A program made the translations under genes and the position numbers. Under the pieces are notes generated by a model that saw only the letters and a list, made by a program, of their open reading frames with translations, had not been told where the DNA came from and made no database searches. DNA of 13,773 nt, taken from assembly GCA_024638525.1 (NCBI GenBank), contig JAHEKB010000037.1, positions 1 through 13,773 on the forward strand, in the 5' to 3' direction. The stretch is from Bacteroidota bacterium (GTDB lineage Bacteria > Bacteroidota > Bacteroidia > NS11-12g > UBA9320). Shown here one piece after another: positions 1 through 6,417 of the stretch (positions are counted from its first letter, which is position 1; the number at the start of each line of letters is the position of its first letter).

Positions 1-33
1 CATACCAAAATATTTCATCTTTAGTTCTTTCAT
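1..33 (-). CDS. 5' end of an unidentified gene downstream of the ModE-like regulator (cut by window edge)
   Basis: On the minus strand the stop codon of the ModE-like gene overlaps a new ATG by four bases (ATGA, positions 33-30), and the frame from that ATG stays open for all 11 codons to the window edge (MKELKMKYFGM). The ATGA overlap is the usual sign of translational coupling, and the same arrangement joins the two formate dehydrogenase subunit genes in this window. A second ATG at codon 6 could also be the start. Too little is visible to name the product. Because genes beside ModE-type regulators often encode molybdate uptake or molybdenum cofactor functions, such a protein is a reasonable guess, but it is only a guess. 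Confidence 0.45.
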   Translation of the reverse strand, partial: MKELKMKYFGM

Positions 34-368
34 CTTACTTTTAGGGATTGCTGAGATTCTTCTTGCACAAAATGGTCCACTTTTTTCTTGAGCTGATTAA
101 ATCGTTTAACCCACTGCTTTCCGGTGCTGGTTAGCTGTGTGCCTCCACCCCCTTTACCGCCAGTAAATCGCTCTACCAGGGGCTCGCTGGCTAAACTGTT
201 CATGCCGTTTACCTGTGCCCAAGCTTTCTTATAAGACATGCCCATTTCCTTGGCCGCGGCTGTTATAGATCCCTGTCTATCTATAGCTTCTAAAAGGCGT
301 ACCCTTCCATTGCCCAAGAAGACTTGATCGTTATTCTCTACCCAAATTTTAAACCTCAACTGATCCAC
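30..368 (-). CDS. modE: ModE-type winged-helix regulator, DNA-binding domain only
   Basis: This 112-residue protein matches the N-terminal DNA-binding domain of the molybdate regulator ModE. Visible marks are GRVRLLEAIDRQGSITAAAK (residues 21-40), the helix-turn-helix continuing through MGMSYKKAWAQVN (42-54), the conserved EPLVER (62-67), and the glycine-rich wing GGKGGGGTQLT (70-80). Full-length ModE of Escherichia coli is about 260 residues and carries two C-terminal MOP/TOBE molybdate-binding domains; none is present here, and only a charged helical tail follows residue 85. The start is a GTG at 368; no other usable start lies upstream before an in-frame stop, and this start gives the usual length before the helix-turn-helix. 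The gene is divergent from the formate dehydrogenase operon and appears coupled to a further gene at the window edge. The likely role is control of molybdenum-linked genes, probably including its own. How it senses molybdate, if it does, cannot be seen. Confidence 0.85.
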   Translation of the reverse strand: MDQLRFKIWVENNDQVFLGNGRVRLLEAIDRQGSITAAAKEMGMSYKKAWAQVNGMNSLASEPLVERFTGGKGGGGTQLTSTGKQWVKRFNQLKKKVDHFVQEESQQSLKVR

Positions 369-373
369 AAGCT

Positions 374-381
374 CAAAGATA
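374..381 (-). promoter_or_regulatory. Candidate -7 box for the ModE-like gene
   Basis: Read on the minus strand these bases are TATCTTTG, an exact match to the Bacteroidota -7 consensus TAnnTTTG. The box ends five bases before the GTG start, so a transcript from it would have almost no leader. I see no clear -33 TTTG at the expected distance upstream. The ModE box begins at the upstream edge of this element and covers the region where a -33 element would lie, which would suit autorepression. Confidence 0.35.
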
Positions 382-410
382 AGCGTTATATTTAGTTAGA
401 CATAACGCTT
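381..410. promoter_or_regulatory. ModE operator (molybdate box)
   Basis: A perfect 9-base inverted repeat, AAGCGTTAT (381-389) and ATAACGCTT (402-410), is separated by 12 bases. Within it, CGTTATATT, eight bases, then CATAACG matches, from memory, the arms and spacing of the E. coli modA operator that ModE binds. The site lies between the divergent start codons of the ModE-like gene and fdhD, touching the candidate -7 box of the former. The plausible reading is that one site serves both directions: repression of the regulator gene and either repression or activation of the formate dehydrogenase operon. The match to the known site is direct; the regulatory outcome is inferred. Confidence 0.8.
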
Positions 411-414
411 TTAG

Positions 415-442
415 GCGCTTTTTGACATGGTGCTTCAAGCGC
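415..442. repeat. Short inverted repeat in the fdhD leader/promoter region
   Basis: GCGCTT (415-420) and AAGCGC (437-442) form a 6-base inverted repeat with a 16-base spacer; the right arm is also part of an 8-base palindrome AAGCGCTT (437-444). It lies between the ModE box and the fdhD start. It could be a second regulator site or chance; the arms are too short and far apart for a convincing terminator, and no T-run follows. Confidence 0.2.
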
Positions 443-465
443 TTTGAATTATTTTAGTGGCATTC

Positions 466-1281
466 ATGGAAACCAACCAATACAAGGGGCTTAAGTACCA
501 AGATGGGGAGTTTAGAAAAGTGCTTGATGTACTCACCGTAGAAGAGGCCATACAGATCAGTATTAATGGACAACCCTATACGGTTACCATGCGCACGCCT
601 GGCCACGACCGAGAACTGGTTAGGGGGCTCTTGTATTCAGAAGACATTTACCGCAATACTTCCGATCCTTTTAGAATGATCAGCACGGCTTTAAATGAAG
701 ACGGAGAAGTAACAGCGGTTGAAGTGAGCATTCCAGAAGACGAGTTGGGCAAGGGTTATATACCCACTAGAAATGTGCTTTCTGTTTCTTCTTGCGGCAT
801 TTGTGGCAAGCGGGAATTGGACGACATAGCCGTTGAAGGCGATCCTATTGTTAACGAAAACGCTTTGGATTTAGACCGCTTAGGTCAAATGTTTAAAGAC
901 ATGGCCAAGGCACAAACCTCCTTTAAATTAAGTGGAGGATGCCATGCGGCCGCAGCCTTTAATGTAGACGGCACCCTCATGGGAATACAAGAAGATATTG
1001 GACGGCACAATGCCGTAGATAAGGTGATAGGAGGACTTGTACTTGAGGGCAACTTAGATAGAGCGCAGTGTTTATTAGTCAGTGGCAGGGTATCTTATGA
1101 GATTGTAACTAAGGCCTTTATGTCTAACTTTCCGTATCTTGCCTCGGTTTCAGCGCCTTCCACTTTAGCGGTAGAATACGCTTCGCAATTGGGAATTACC
1201 TTATTGTCCTTTTGCAGGGATGGAAAAGCAACTTGTTACAGCAACTTAAATGCATTGAAAATAACTGAGAACTATGAGTGA
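466..1281 (+). CDS. fdhD: FdhD, sulfurtransferase for the formate dehydrogenase molybdenum cofactor
   Basis: FdhD passes sulfur from a cysteine desulfurase to the bis-MGD molybdenum cofactor before its insertion into formate dehydrogenase; in NAD-linked enzymes the equivalent protein is called FdsC. The family marks are all present: RTPGHDRELVRGLL near the N-terminus, the sulfur-carrying CxxC pair in SSCGICGK (Cys110 and Cys113 from the ATG used here), KLSGGCHAAAAF, the cofactor-binding segment GRHNAVDKVIGG, SGRVSYEIVTKA, and the C-terminal SAPSTLAVEYA. The 271-residue length is normal. I start at ATG 466, where METNQYKGLKY begins; a GTG at 457 would add only three residues and cannot be excluded. 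No Shine-Dalgarno motif is visible, as is usual in Bacteroidota. The stop overlaps the next gene by eight bases, so all three genes are probably one transcript under the ModE box upstream. Confidence 0.95.
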   Translation: METNQYKGLKYQDGEFRKVLDVLTVEEAIQISINGQPYTVTMRTPGHDRELVRGLLYSEDIYRNTSDPFRMISTALNEDGEVTAVEVSIPEDELGKGYIPTRNVLSVSSCGICGKRELDDIAVEGDPIVNENALDLDRLGQMFKDMAKAQTSFKLSGGCHAAAAFNVDGTLMGIQEDIGRHNAVDKVIGGLVLEGNLDRAQCLLVSGRVSYEIVTKAFMSNFPYLASVSAPSTLAVEYASQLGITLLSFCRDGKATCYSNLNALKITENYE

Positions 1282-2938
1282 AAACTTAAGTGAACTCTCT
1301 GGAAGAAAAGGTCTGGAGCAAAACCTATTTGAGGGATTGGTTAATAAGGCCAAGGAAGAATTTGGAAGCCCTTCTAAAGAAAGTTTAGAAGCATTGGCAG
1401 AAGAATTTCTAATAGGAGATGCCGTAACCTATGGTGCTTCTACCTTCTATGATTTTTTGCGGCCAGAAAATAAAAACAAAAAAGTATACATCTGCAGCGG
1501 TAGCACCTGTCTATTGGCTGGCACCCAAGACGAACTTAAGGGAGAGTTAAAGCAGCATTTTAAAGAAGAAGAAATTGGGCATATGTGCTGCTTAGGCCGT
1601 TGCCACGAAAATTCTGCCTTCAATTATAATGGCAATAATTATTCAGCCAAAAGCACTGAAGAAATAGCAGATATTGTAAAAAATAAAACGGTGGCTGCCG
1701 ACAACTATAGGGTGGAATGCCATTCAGATGCACAGGTTTTAACTGCTGAATTCCCTGGAATTGCAACCTATTACGATATTTTTAAACAAGCCATTAAAAC
1801 AGATCCGGCCGATGTGCTTCAAGAAATTAAAGACTCCGGAATAAGGGGTAGAGGTGGTGCTGGATTCCCTATGGGATTCAAATTAGAGAGCTGCAGAAAT
1901 ACGGAGTCCGATCAGAAATTCATTGTCTGCAATGCAGATGAAGGAGATCCTGGAGCCTATTCTGACCGTTATTTAATGGAAGAGCAGCCACATGCCGTAC
2001 TTATGGGCATGATGTTGGCAGGCTATGTAACCGGAGCCAATAAAGGAGTAGTTTACATACGAGCCGAATACCCAGAATCTGTGGCTATTGTTAAACAAGC
2101 CGTTAAAGATATAGAAGATGCTGGCTTATTGGGCAACAACATTCAAGGCAGCAATTTCAGCTATTGGTTTAAAGTAATTGAAGCAGCTGGTGCATACATC
2201 TGCGGAGAAGAAACAGCTCTGCTTTCTTCTATAGAAGGCCAACGCCCAGAAGTAAGGGTAAGGCCTCCCTACCCCACTCAGCAAGGCTTGTTCAACAAAC
2301 CAACAGTGGTTAATAATGTAGAAACACTGGCCTCCCTGCCCTATATCTTAAAGCATGGCGGCAAGGCCTATGCAGCCATTGGTACGGGTAAATCTAGCGG
2401 AACCAAACTGGTCTGTTTAGACAGCTTTTTCAATAAACCAGGCATGTACGAAGTAGCTATGGGCACCCCACTAAAAGTGGTGGTTGATGAACTGGGTGGC
2501 GGATTTAAAAAAGCAGTTAAAGCCTTACATATTGGCGGGCCATTGGGCGGAATTGTGCCTATGCATAAAATTGATGATTTGAGTGTTGACTTTGAGTCCT
2601 TTGCTCAAAACGGTTTTCTTTTAGGGCACGCCAGCGTGGTGTCCATACCTCAAGATTTTCCCATGGTCAAGTATTTGGAGCACCTCTTTGAGTTTACTGC
2701 CGACGAAAGCTGCGGTAAATGCTTCCCTTGCCGATTGGGTTCGGTGCGGGGTCAGGAAATGCTGGCCAAGGCACAAGAAGGAGAGTATCAGATAGATAGA
2801 GAACTCATGGACGACCTTTTGGAAACCATGGAAGTGGGTTCGCTCTGTGCATTGGGAGGCGGATTGCCCTTGGGCATTAAGAACGCCCTCATGTATTTTG
2901 ACGATGAACTAAAACAATATTTTACAGACGCAAAATGA
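1274..2938 (+). CDS. fdsB: NAD-linked formate dehydrogenase diaphorase subunit, NuoE-NuoF fusion
   Basis: This 554-residue protein resembles NuoE fused to NuoF of complex I (as in HoxF), and is the NAD-reducing half of a cytoplasmic formate dehydrogenase. Residues 20-65 look like the helical NuoE leader; the thioredoxin-like [2Fe-2S] ligands are Cys74, Cys79, Cys106 (or Cys105) and Cys110. The NuoF part has the nucleotide and FMN-binding loop RGRGGAGFPMG (191-201), CNADEGDPGAYSDR (219-232) and GAYICGEETALL (306-317), then the SLBB-like region (about 375-440), and a [4Fe-4S] site ESCGKCFPC (Cys480, 483, 486) plus Cys525. The protein stops about 30 residues after Cys525, without the extra ferredoxin domain found on many electron-bifurcating NuoF homologues, which favours plain NAD+ reduction. 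Its start overlaps fdhD by eight bases and its stop overlaps the catalytic subunit gene by four. No separate FdsG or FdsD gene is seen. Confidence 0.9.
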   Translation: MSENLSELSGRKGLEQNLFEGLVNKAKEEFGSPSKESLEALAEEFLIGDAVTYGASTFYDFLRPENKNKKVYICSGSTCLLAGTQDELKGELKQHFKEEEIGHMCCLGRCHENSAFNYNGNNYSAKSTEEIADIVKNKTVAADNYRVECHSDAQVLTAEFPGIATYYDIFKQAIKTDPADVLQEIKDSGIRGRGGAGFPMGFKLESCRNTESDQKFIVCNADEGDPGAYSDRYLMEEQPHAVLMGMMLAGYVTGANKGVVYIRAEYPESVAIVKQAVKDIEDAGLLGNNIQGSNFSYWFKVIEAAGAYICGEETALLSSIEGQRPEVRVRPPYPTQQGLFNKPTVVNNVETLASLPYILKHGGKAYAAIGTGKSSGTKLVCLDSFFNKPGMYEVAMGTPLKVVVDELGGGFKKAVKALHIGGPLGGIVPMHKIDDLSVDFESFAQNGFLLGHASVVSIPQDFPMVKYLEHLFEFTADESCGKCFPCRLGSVRGQEMLAKAQEGEYQIDRELMDDLLETMEVGSLCALGGGLPLGIKNALMYFDDELKQYFTDAK

Positions 2939-5646
2939 GTAAAGCATATATCAACGACAAGGCTTATGAGTTCCAGGCTGGAGAAACCATCCTCAACTTT
3001 GTAAAACGTGTTCACGGCGATGTGGTACCCACCCTATGCGATGCCCCCAATTTAGACCCCTTTGGTTCTTGCCGGGTTTGCAGCGTAGATGTAGCCCTAG
3101 AACAGGGCGGCAATGCTAGAAAGCAAGCCTCTTGCCATACTCCGGTAATGGAGGGATCTTATATCTATCCCAACAGCAAGAGCGTACAAAAACTCAGAAA
3201 AAACATAGTGGAATTGGTTTTAACCGACCATCCTTTGGACTGCCTTACCTGCGAGGTAAACGGCAATTGTGAATTGCAAGATGTAGCCGCAGAAGTGGGC
3301 ATACGAGAAGTTCGATACCCAGAGGGAAAAAATCATCTAGACCGCGAAAAGGACTTGAGTCACCCCTATATGACTTCAGATTTGTCTAAATGCATCAATT
3401 GTTACCGCTGCGTGCGTGCCTGCGACGAGGTGCAAGGTCAATTTGTACTCAGCATGGCTGGCAGAGGATTTGAAAGCCGCATTGTAAAAGGGGCCGACAG
3501 CAGTTTTTTAGAATCGGATTGCGTTAGTTGCGGAGCCTGTGCTCAAGCCTGTCCTACCTCGGCCATCTCCGATGTATTCCAATCAAAATCCATAGTAGGC
3601 GATGAAAGTACACGAACAGTCTGCACCTATTGTGGGGTGGGTTGTAATTTAGAAGTAAGCACCAAAGACGGTAGTATATTGGGCATTCAAGCTCCCTTCG
3701 ATGCAGAAGTAAATCAGGGCCATACCTGCTTAAAAGGCCGATACGCTTTTAAATTTTACGATCATCCCGAGCGCTTAAACTCACCCATGATCAAACGCAA
3801 CGGAACTTTTGAAGCCGTTAGCTGGGACGAGGCATACGACTATATCGCAGATAAGCTCACAGCCATTAAAGAGGAACACGGCGCCGATGCTCTTTCTGGA
3901 ATTTCTTCTTCGCGCTGTACCAATGAAGAAAACTACCTGATGCAGAAATTTATCAGAGCTGTATTGGGCACTAATAATATTGATGGATGCGCAAGGGTTT
4001 GTCATTCACCAACGGCTTTGGGCATGCAGCGAACCTTTGGTACAGGGGCAGCAACCAATTCCATTGACGACATTAAAGACACCCATTGCATGATGGTAAT
4101 TGGAGCTAATCCAACCAAGGCTCACCCAGTAACTGGAGCCAAAATCAAGCAAAAAGCCATGAAAGGCACTCCGCTCATTGTAATAGACCCTTACAAAACG
4201 GAGATTGCCCGCTATGCTCAACATCATTTGCAGCTGAGACCGGGCACCAATGTGGCCATCTTGAATATGATGCTGTATTATATCGTCACCAACAATCTGG
4301 TTGATCAAGAATTTATTAAGAACAGAACCGAAGGTTTTGACGACTTTAAAGCCAATATTCTAAAACTAGATATAGACCATTTAGAAGCGGTAACTGGTGT
4401 TGCTCGCGAAGAAGTTAGGGCAGCAGCCATTACCTATGCATCGGCCTCTGAAGCTATGTCTTTTCACGGATTGGGAGTAACCGAACATTCTCAAGGAACC
4501 TTTACGGTTATGCAAATTGCTGAATTGGCCATGATTACGGGCAATATTGGCAGACGCGGCGTAGGAGTAAATCCACTCAGGGGTCAAAACAATGTTCAAG
4601 GAAGCGCAGACATGGGTGTTCAACCCCATCAAGGTGCTGGCTATATGGACATCAATGATCCAGAGGTTGTGAAAAGATACGAGCAATTCTACGGTGTAGA
4701 CCTGCCGCAATACGAAGGCCTAAAAATTCCACAGATGTTTGATGCAGCCATAGAAGGCAAGCTTAAAGCATCTTGGATTATTGGCGAAGATGTTGCACAA
4801 ACAGACCCCAATACCAAAAAAGTGGTAAAGGCACTTAGCAATTTAGAACTGCTAGTGGTTCAGGAATTGTTCATGACCGAAACCGCAAAACTGGCCCATG
4901 TAATTTTGCCTGGAGCATCCTTCCTAGAAAAGAGCGGAACCTTTACCAACGGTGAGCGCAGGGTGCAGCGAGTTAATGCTGCCGTAGAGCCTATTCCCGG
5001 TACCAAACCCGATGGCCAAATTATAGTGGACATTATGAACCGCATGGGCTATAAACAAGCCCCTTATGATCCAAAAACCCTGCTCCAAGAAATATCTCAG
5101 ATTGTACCCTTCTTTGCGGGAATCAAATGGGACGAACTGGGAGACAACGGCAAACAATGGCCGGTAAGTTCAGACGGAACAGACACGCAGATCTTGCATC
5201 AAGAAACTTTTAAAATTGGCAGGGGAAAGTTCTTCAGCTTTGATTTTGAAGAGAGCAAGGAAATAGACGATCACGGCAAAGATTTTCCATTTATACTCAC
5301 CACGGTGCGAGAACTGGAACACTACAACTGTGGCGCCATGACCCGAAGAACAGCCAATGTTGAATTGCTAAAAGAAGATGTTTTAATTATTCATCCTCAA
5401 GATGCCGCCAGCAAAAACATTAAAGACGGCGATATGGTCTGCATTAGCTCTGCCAGAGGCAAGATTGACATCAAGGCCAAAATAAGTGAAGATGTAAAAC
5501 CTGGTATTCTCAGTACAACCTTTCACTTCCCAGAAATTATGGTAAACAACATTACTTCAGATGTGCACGACAGTGAAGCCATGTGCCCAGAATACAAGGT
5601 GGTAAGTGTAGATATTCGTAAGAGTAAAGGAGTGTTTGCCAAATAG
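2935..5646 (+). CDS. fdsA: NAD-linked formate dehydrogenase catalytic (alpha) subunit, molybdenum, Cys type
   Basis: The 903-residue subunit oxidises formate to CO2 at a bis-MGD molybdenum centre and passes electrons to the preceding NuoEF-like subunit. The first 220 residues are NuoG-like: a [2Fe-2S] ferredoxin (Cys35, 46, 49, 67), a His-Cys [4Fe-4S] site (His99, Cys103, 106, 112), and two [4Fe-4S] sites (Cys153, 156, 159, 163 and Cys196, 199, 202, 206). The molybdopterin domain has a proximal [4Fe-4S] site (Cys230, 233, 237, 265) followed by Lys267. The active site is RVCHSPT with Cys356 as the molybdenum ligand (a TGT codon, not selenocysteine) and His357; PLRGQNNVQG (547-556) supplies the conserved Arg549. 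The C-terminal dinucleotide-binding-like domain includes ELEHYNCGAMTRR (793-805). The motif set is complete and the length typical for FdsA-type enzymes. It is the last gene of the operon, with only three bases before the convergent neighbour. Confidence 0.95.
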   Translation: MSKAYINDKAYEFQAGETILNFVKRVHGDVVPTLCDAPNLDPFGSCRVCSVDVALEQGGNARKQASCHTPVMEGSYIYPNSKSVQKLRKNIVELVLTDHPLDCLTCEVNGNCELQDVAAEVGIREVRYPEGKNHLDREKDLSHPYMTSDLSKCINCYRCVRACDEVQGQFVLSMAGRGFESRIVKGADSSFLESDCVSCGACAQACPTSAISDVFQSKSIVGDESTRTVCTYCGVGCNLEVSTKDGSILGIQAPFDAEVNQGHTCLKGRYAFKFYDHPERLNSPMIKRNGTFEAVSWDEAYDYIADKLTAIKEEHGADALSGISSSRCTNEENYLMQKFIRAVLGTNNIDGCARVCHSPTALGMQRTFGTGAATNSIDDIKDTHCMMVIGANPTKAHPVTGAKIKQKAMKGTPLIVIDPYKTEIARYAQHHLQLRPGTNVAILNMMLYYIVTNNLVDQEFIKNRTEGFDDFKANILKLDIDHLEAVTGVAREEVRAAAITYASASEAMSFHGLGVTEHSQGTFTVMQIAELAMITGNIGRRGVGVNPLRGQNNVQGSADMGVQPHQGAGYMDINDPEVVKRYEQFYGVDLPQYEGLKIPQMFDAAIEGKLKASWIIGEDVAQTDPNTKKVVKALSNLELLVVQELFMTETAKLAHVILPGASFLEKSGTFTNGERRVQRVNAAVEPIPGTKPDGQIIVDIMNRMGYKQAPYDPKTLLQEISQIVPFFAGIKWDELGDNGKQWPVSSDGTDTQILHQETFKIGRGKFFSFDFEESKEIDDHGKDFPFILTTVRELEHYNCGAMTRRTANVELLKEDVLIIHPQDAASKNIKDGDMVCISSARGKIDIKAKISEDVKPGILSTTFHFPEIMVNNITSDVHDSEAMCPEYKVVSVDIRKSKGVFAK

Positions 5647-5649
5647 GCA

Positions 5650-6144
5650 TTAGGCATAAGCTGGAATTTTAACCACTTTGGTTTCCCTCTTGGGTACTTT
5701 AGCCGATTGAAAACTCGTATTGAATCTGTCGAAACGGGCAGATTCTATAGCATTGATTAAGCTTTGAGATTCAATTCTTATGCAATTGGCCTTTACCAAA
5801 ATTTTTTCACCATTTTCTAATTTGATGGTGATGGATTCGCTCTGGCTAACACAATAAAGAATTATCGTAGTAATCGCTGTTAAAAATACAACCAAAGTGG
5901 ACCAAGCCAGTCCGGACGTCATATACGTCCCTGCAAGAACAAAAAGAGCACCAACGGAACCCGCAAAGAACCAAGGGTTCCTTTTAGCTACTCTATGAAT
6001 CGCTTTAATATCTTGCAAATCAGTACTTCTAATGGCTCCGCCATGTTCATCCTTATGAATAATACGATGGGTAGTAAATATCAATTTACCGCATGTGCTG
6101 CGAGTGAGCTCAAACTCACTTTTAGAGAATAAATCTGTCTCCAT
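5650..6144 (-). CDS. Small membrane protein with two helices, possible bacterial PH-like domain
   Basis: The product has 164 residues. Residues 10-52 form a beta-rich stretch with KLIFTTHRIIHKDEHG followed by ISTDLQ-like residues (RSTDLQDIKAIHRV), which resembles the 'lT.kRii....' start of bacterial PH-like domains. Two hydrophobic segments follow (about 57-76 and 78-98), then another beta-rich part (SITIKLENGEKILVKA, 104-119) and a basic tail. The order, a split PH-like fold with a membrane hairpin inserted, is a guess from the pattern, and I do not recognise a named family. The ATG at 6144 is the natural start. The gene points towards the formate dehydrogenase operon with three bases between stop codons and is divergent from the CHAT gene, so it is probably transcribed alone and functionally unrelated to either. 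Confidence 0.75.
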   Translation of the reverse strand: METDLFSKSEFELTRSTCGKLIFTTHRIIHKDEHGGAIRSTDLQDIKAIHRVAKRNPWFFAGSVGALFVLAGTYMTSGLAWSTLVVFLTAITTIILYCVSQSESITIKLENGEKILVKANCIRIESQSLINAIESARFDRFNTSFQSAKVPKRETKVVKIPAYA

Positions 6145-6174
6145 AAGTTAAAGTAATAAAGGTAGGTAGTCTAA

Positions 6175-6186
6175 AGGCTTAAGCCT
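6175..6186. repeat. 12-base perfect palindrome upstream of the small membrane protein gene
   Basis: AGGCTTAAGCCT reads the same on both strands. It lies 31-42 bases before the start codon of the minus-strand gene at 6144 and just downstream of the candidate -7 box, so it would fall in the leader of that transcript. It may be an operator; a 12-base palindrome can also arise by chance. Confidence 0.3.
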
Positions 6187-6196
6187 CAAGACCATA

Positions 6197-6204
6197 CAAA
6201 AGTA
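6197..6204 (-). promoter_or_regulatory. Candidate -7 box for the small membrane protein gene
   Basis: On the minus strand this reads TACTTTTG, an exact match to TAnnTTTG. It lies 53-60 bases before the ATG at 6144, giving a leader of about 45 bases. The nearest TTTG upstream on that strand (6230-6233) is 25 bases away, a little farther than the usual -33 spacing, so support is partial. Confidence 0.35.
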
Positions 6205-6232
6205 GCTTAAATAGACCGTGAAGCCATACCAA

Positions 6233-6267
6233 AAAGGATATTATTTGTATATTAGAAAGGATATTAT
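6233..6267. repeat. Perfect 12-base direct repeat, 23-base period, in the divergent intergenic gap
   Basis: AAAGGATATTAT occurs at 6233-6244 and again at 6256-6267. The copies are identical and 23 bases apart, near two turns of the helix, in the 273-base AT-rich gap between the small membrane protein gene and the CHAT gene. This layout is what a tandem site for a DNA-binding protein would look like. The gap also holds the -7 box and palindrome noted separately; I could not find a convincing promoter for the CHAT gene (TAATTTTA at 6350-6357 is one base from the -7 consensus but lacks a -33 partner). Confidence 0.45.
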
Positions 6268-6417
6268 AATGCTATTTAGTTAATTTTCAACTTATTACAC
6301 TTTTGATTTAAGTCTTAGGCAGATGGTATAAAATGAGTAAATAAGTGGCTAATTTTAAGCTTTTTATTAATTTCCCCTTGCGTTTACCAAAAGCCTTTAA
6401 TTGATATAAATACACCT

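Noticed and set aside
415..448. FNR/CRP-like site (TTGA ... TCAA) upstream of fdhD
   Set aside because: The half-sites are nine bases apart rather than the six expected between TTGA and TCAA.
4000..4002. Selenocysteine at the formate dehydrogenase active site
   Set aside because: The codon is TGT (cysteine), not TGA, so there is no need for selenocysteine insertion.
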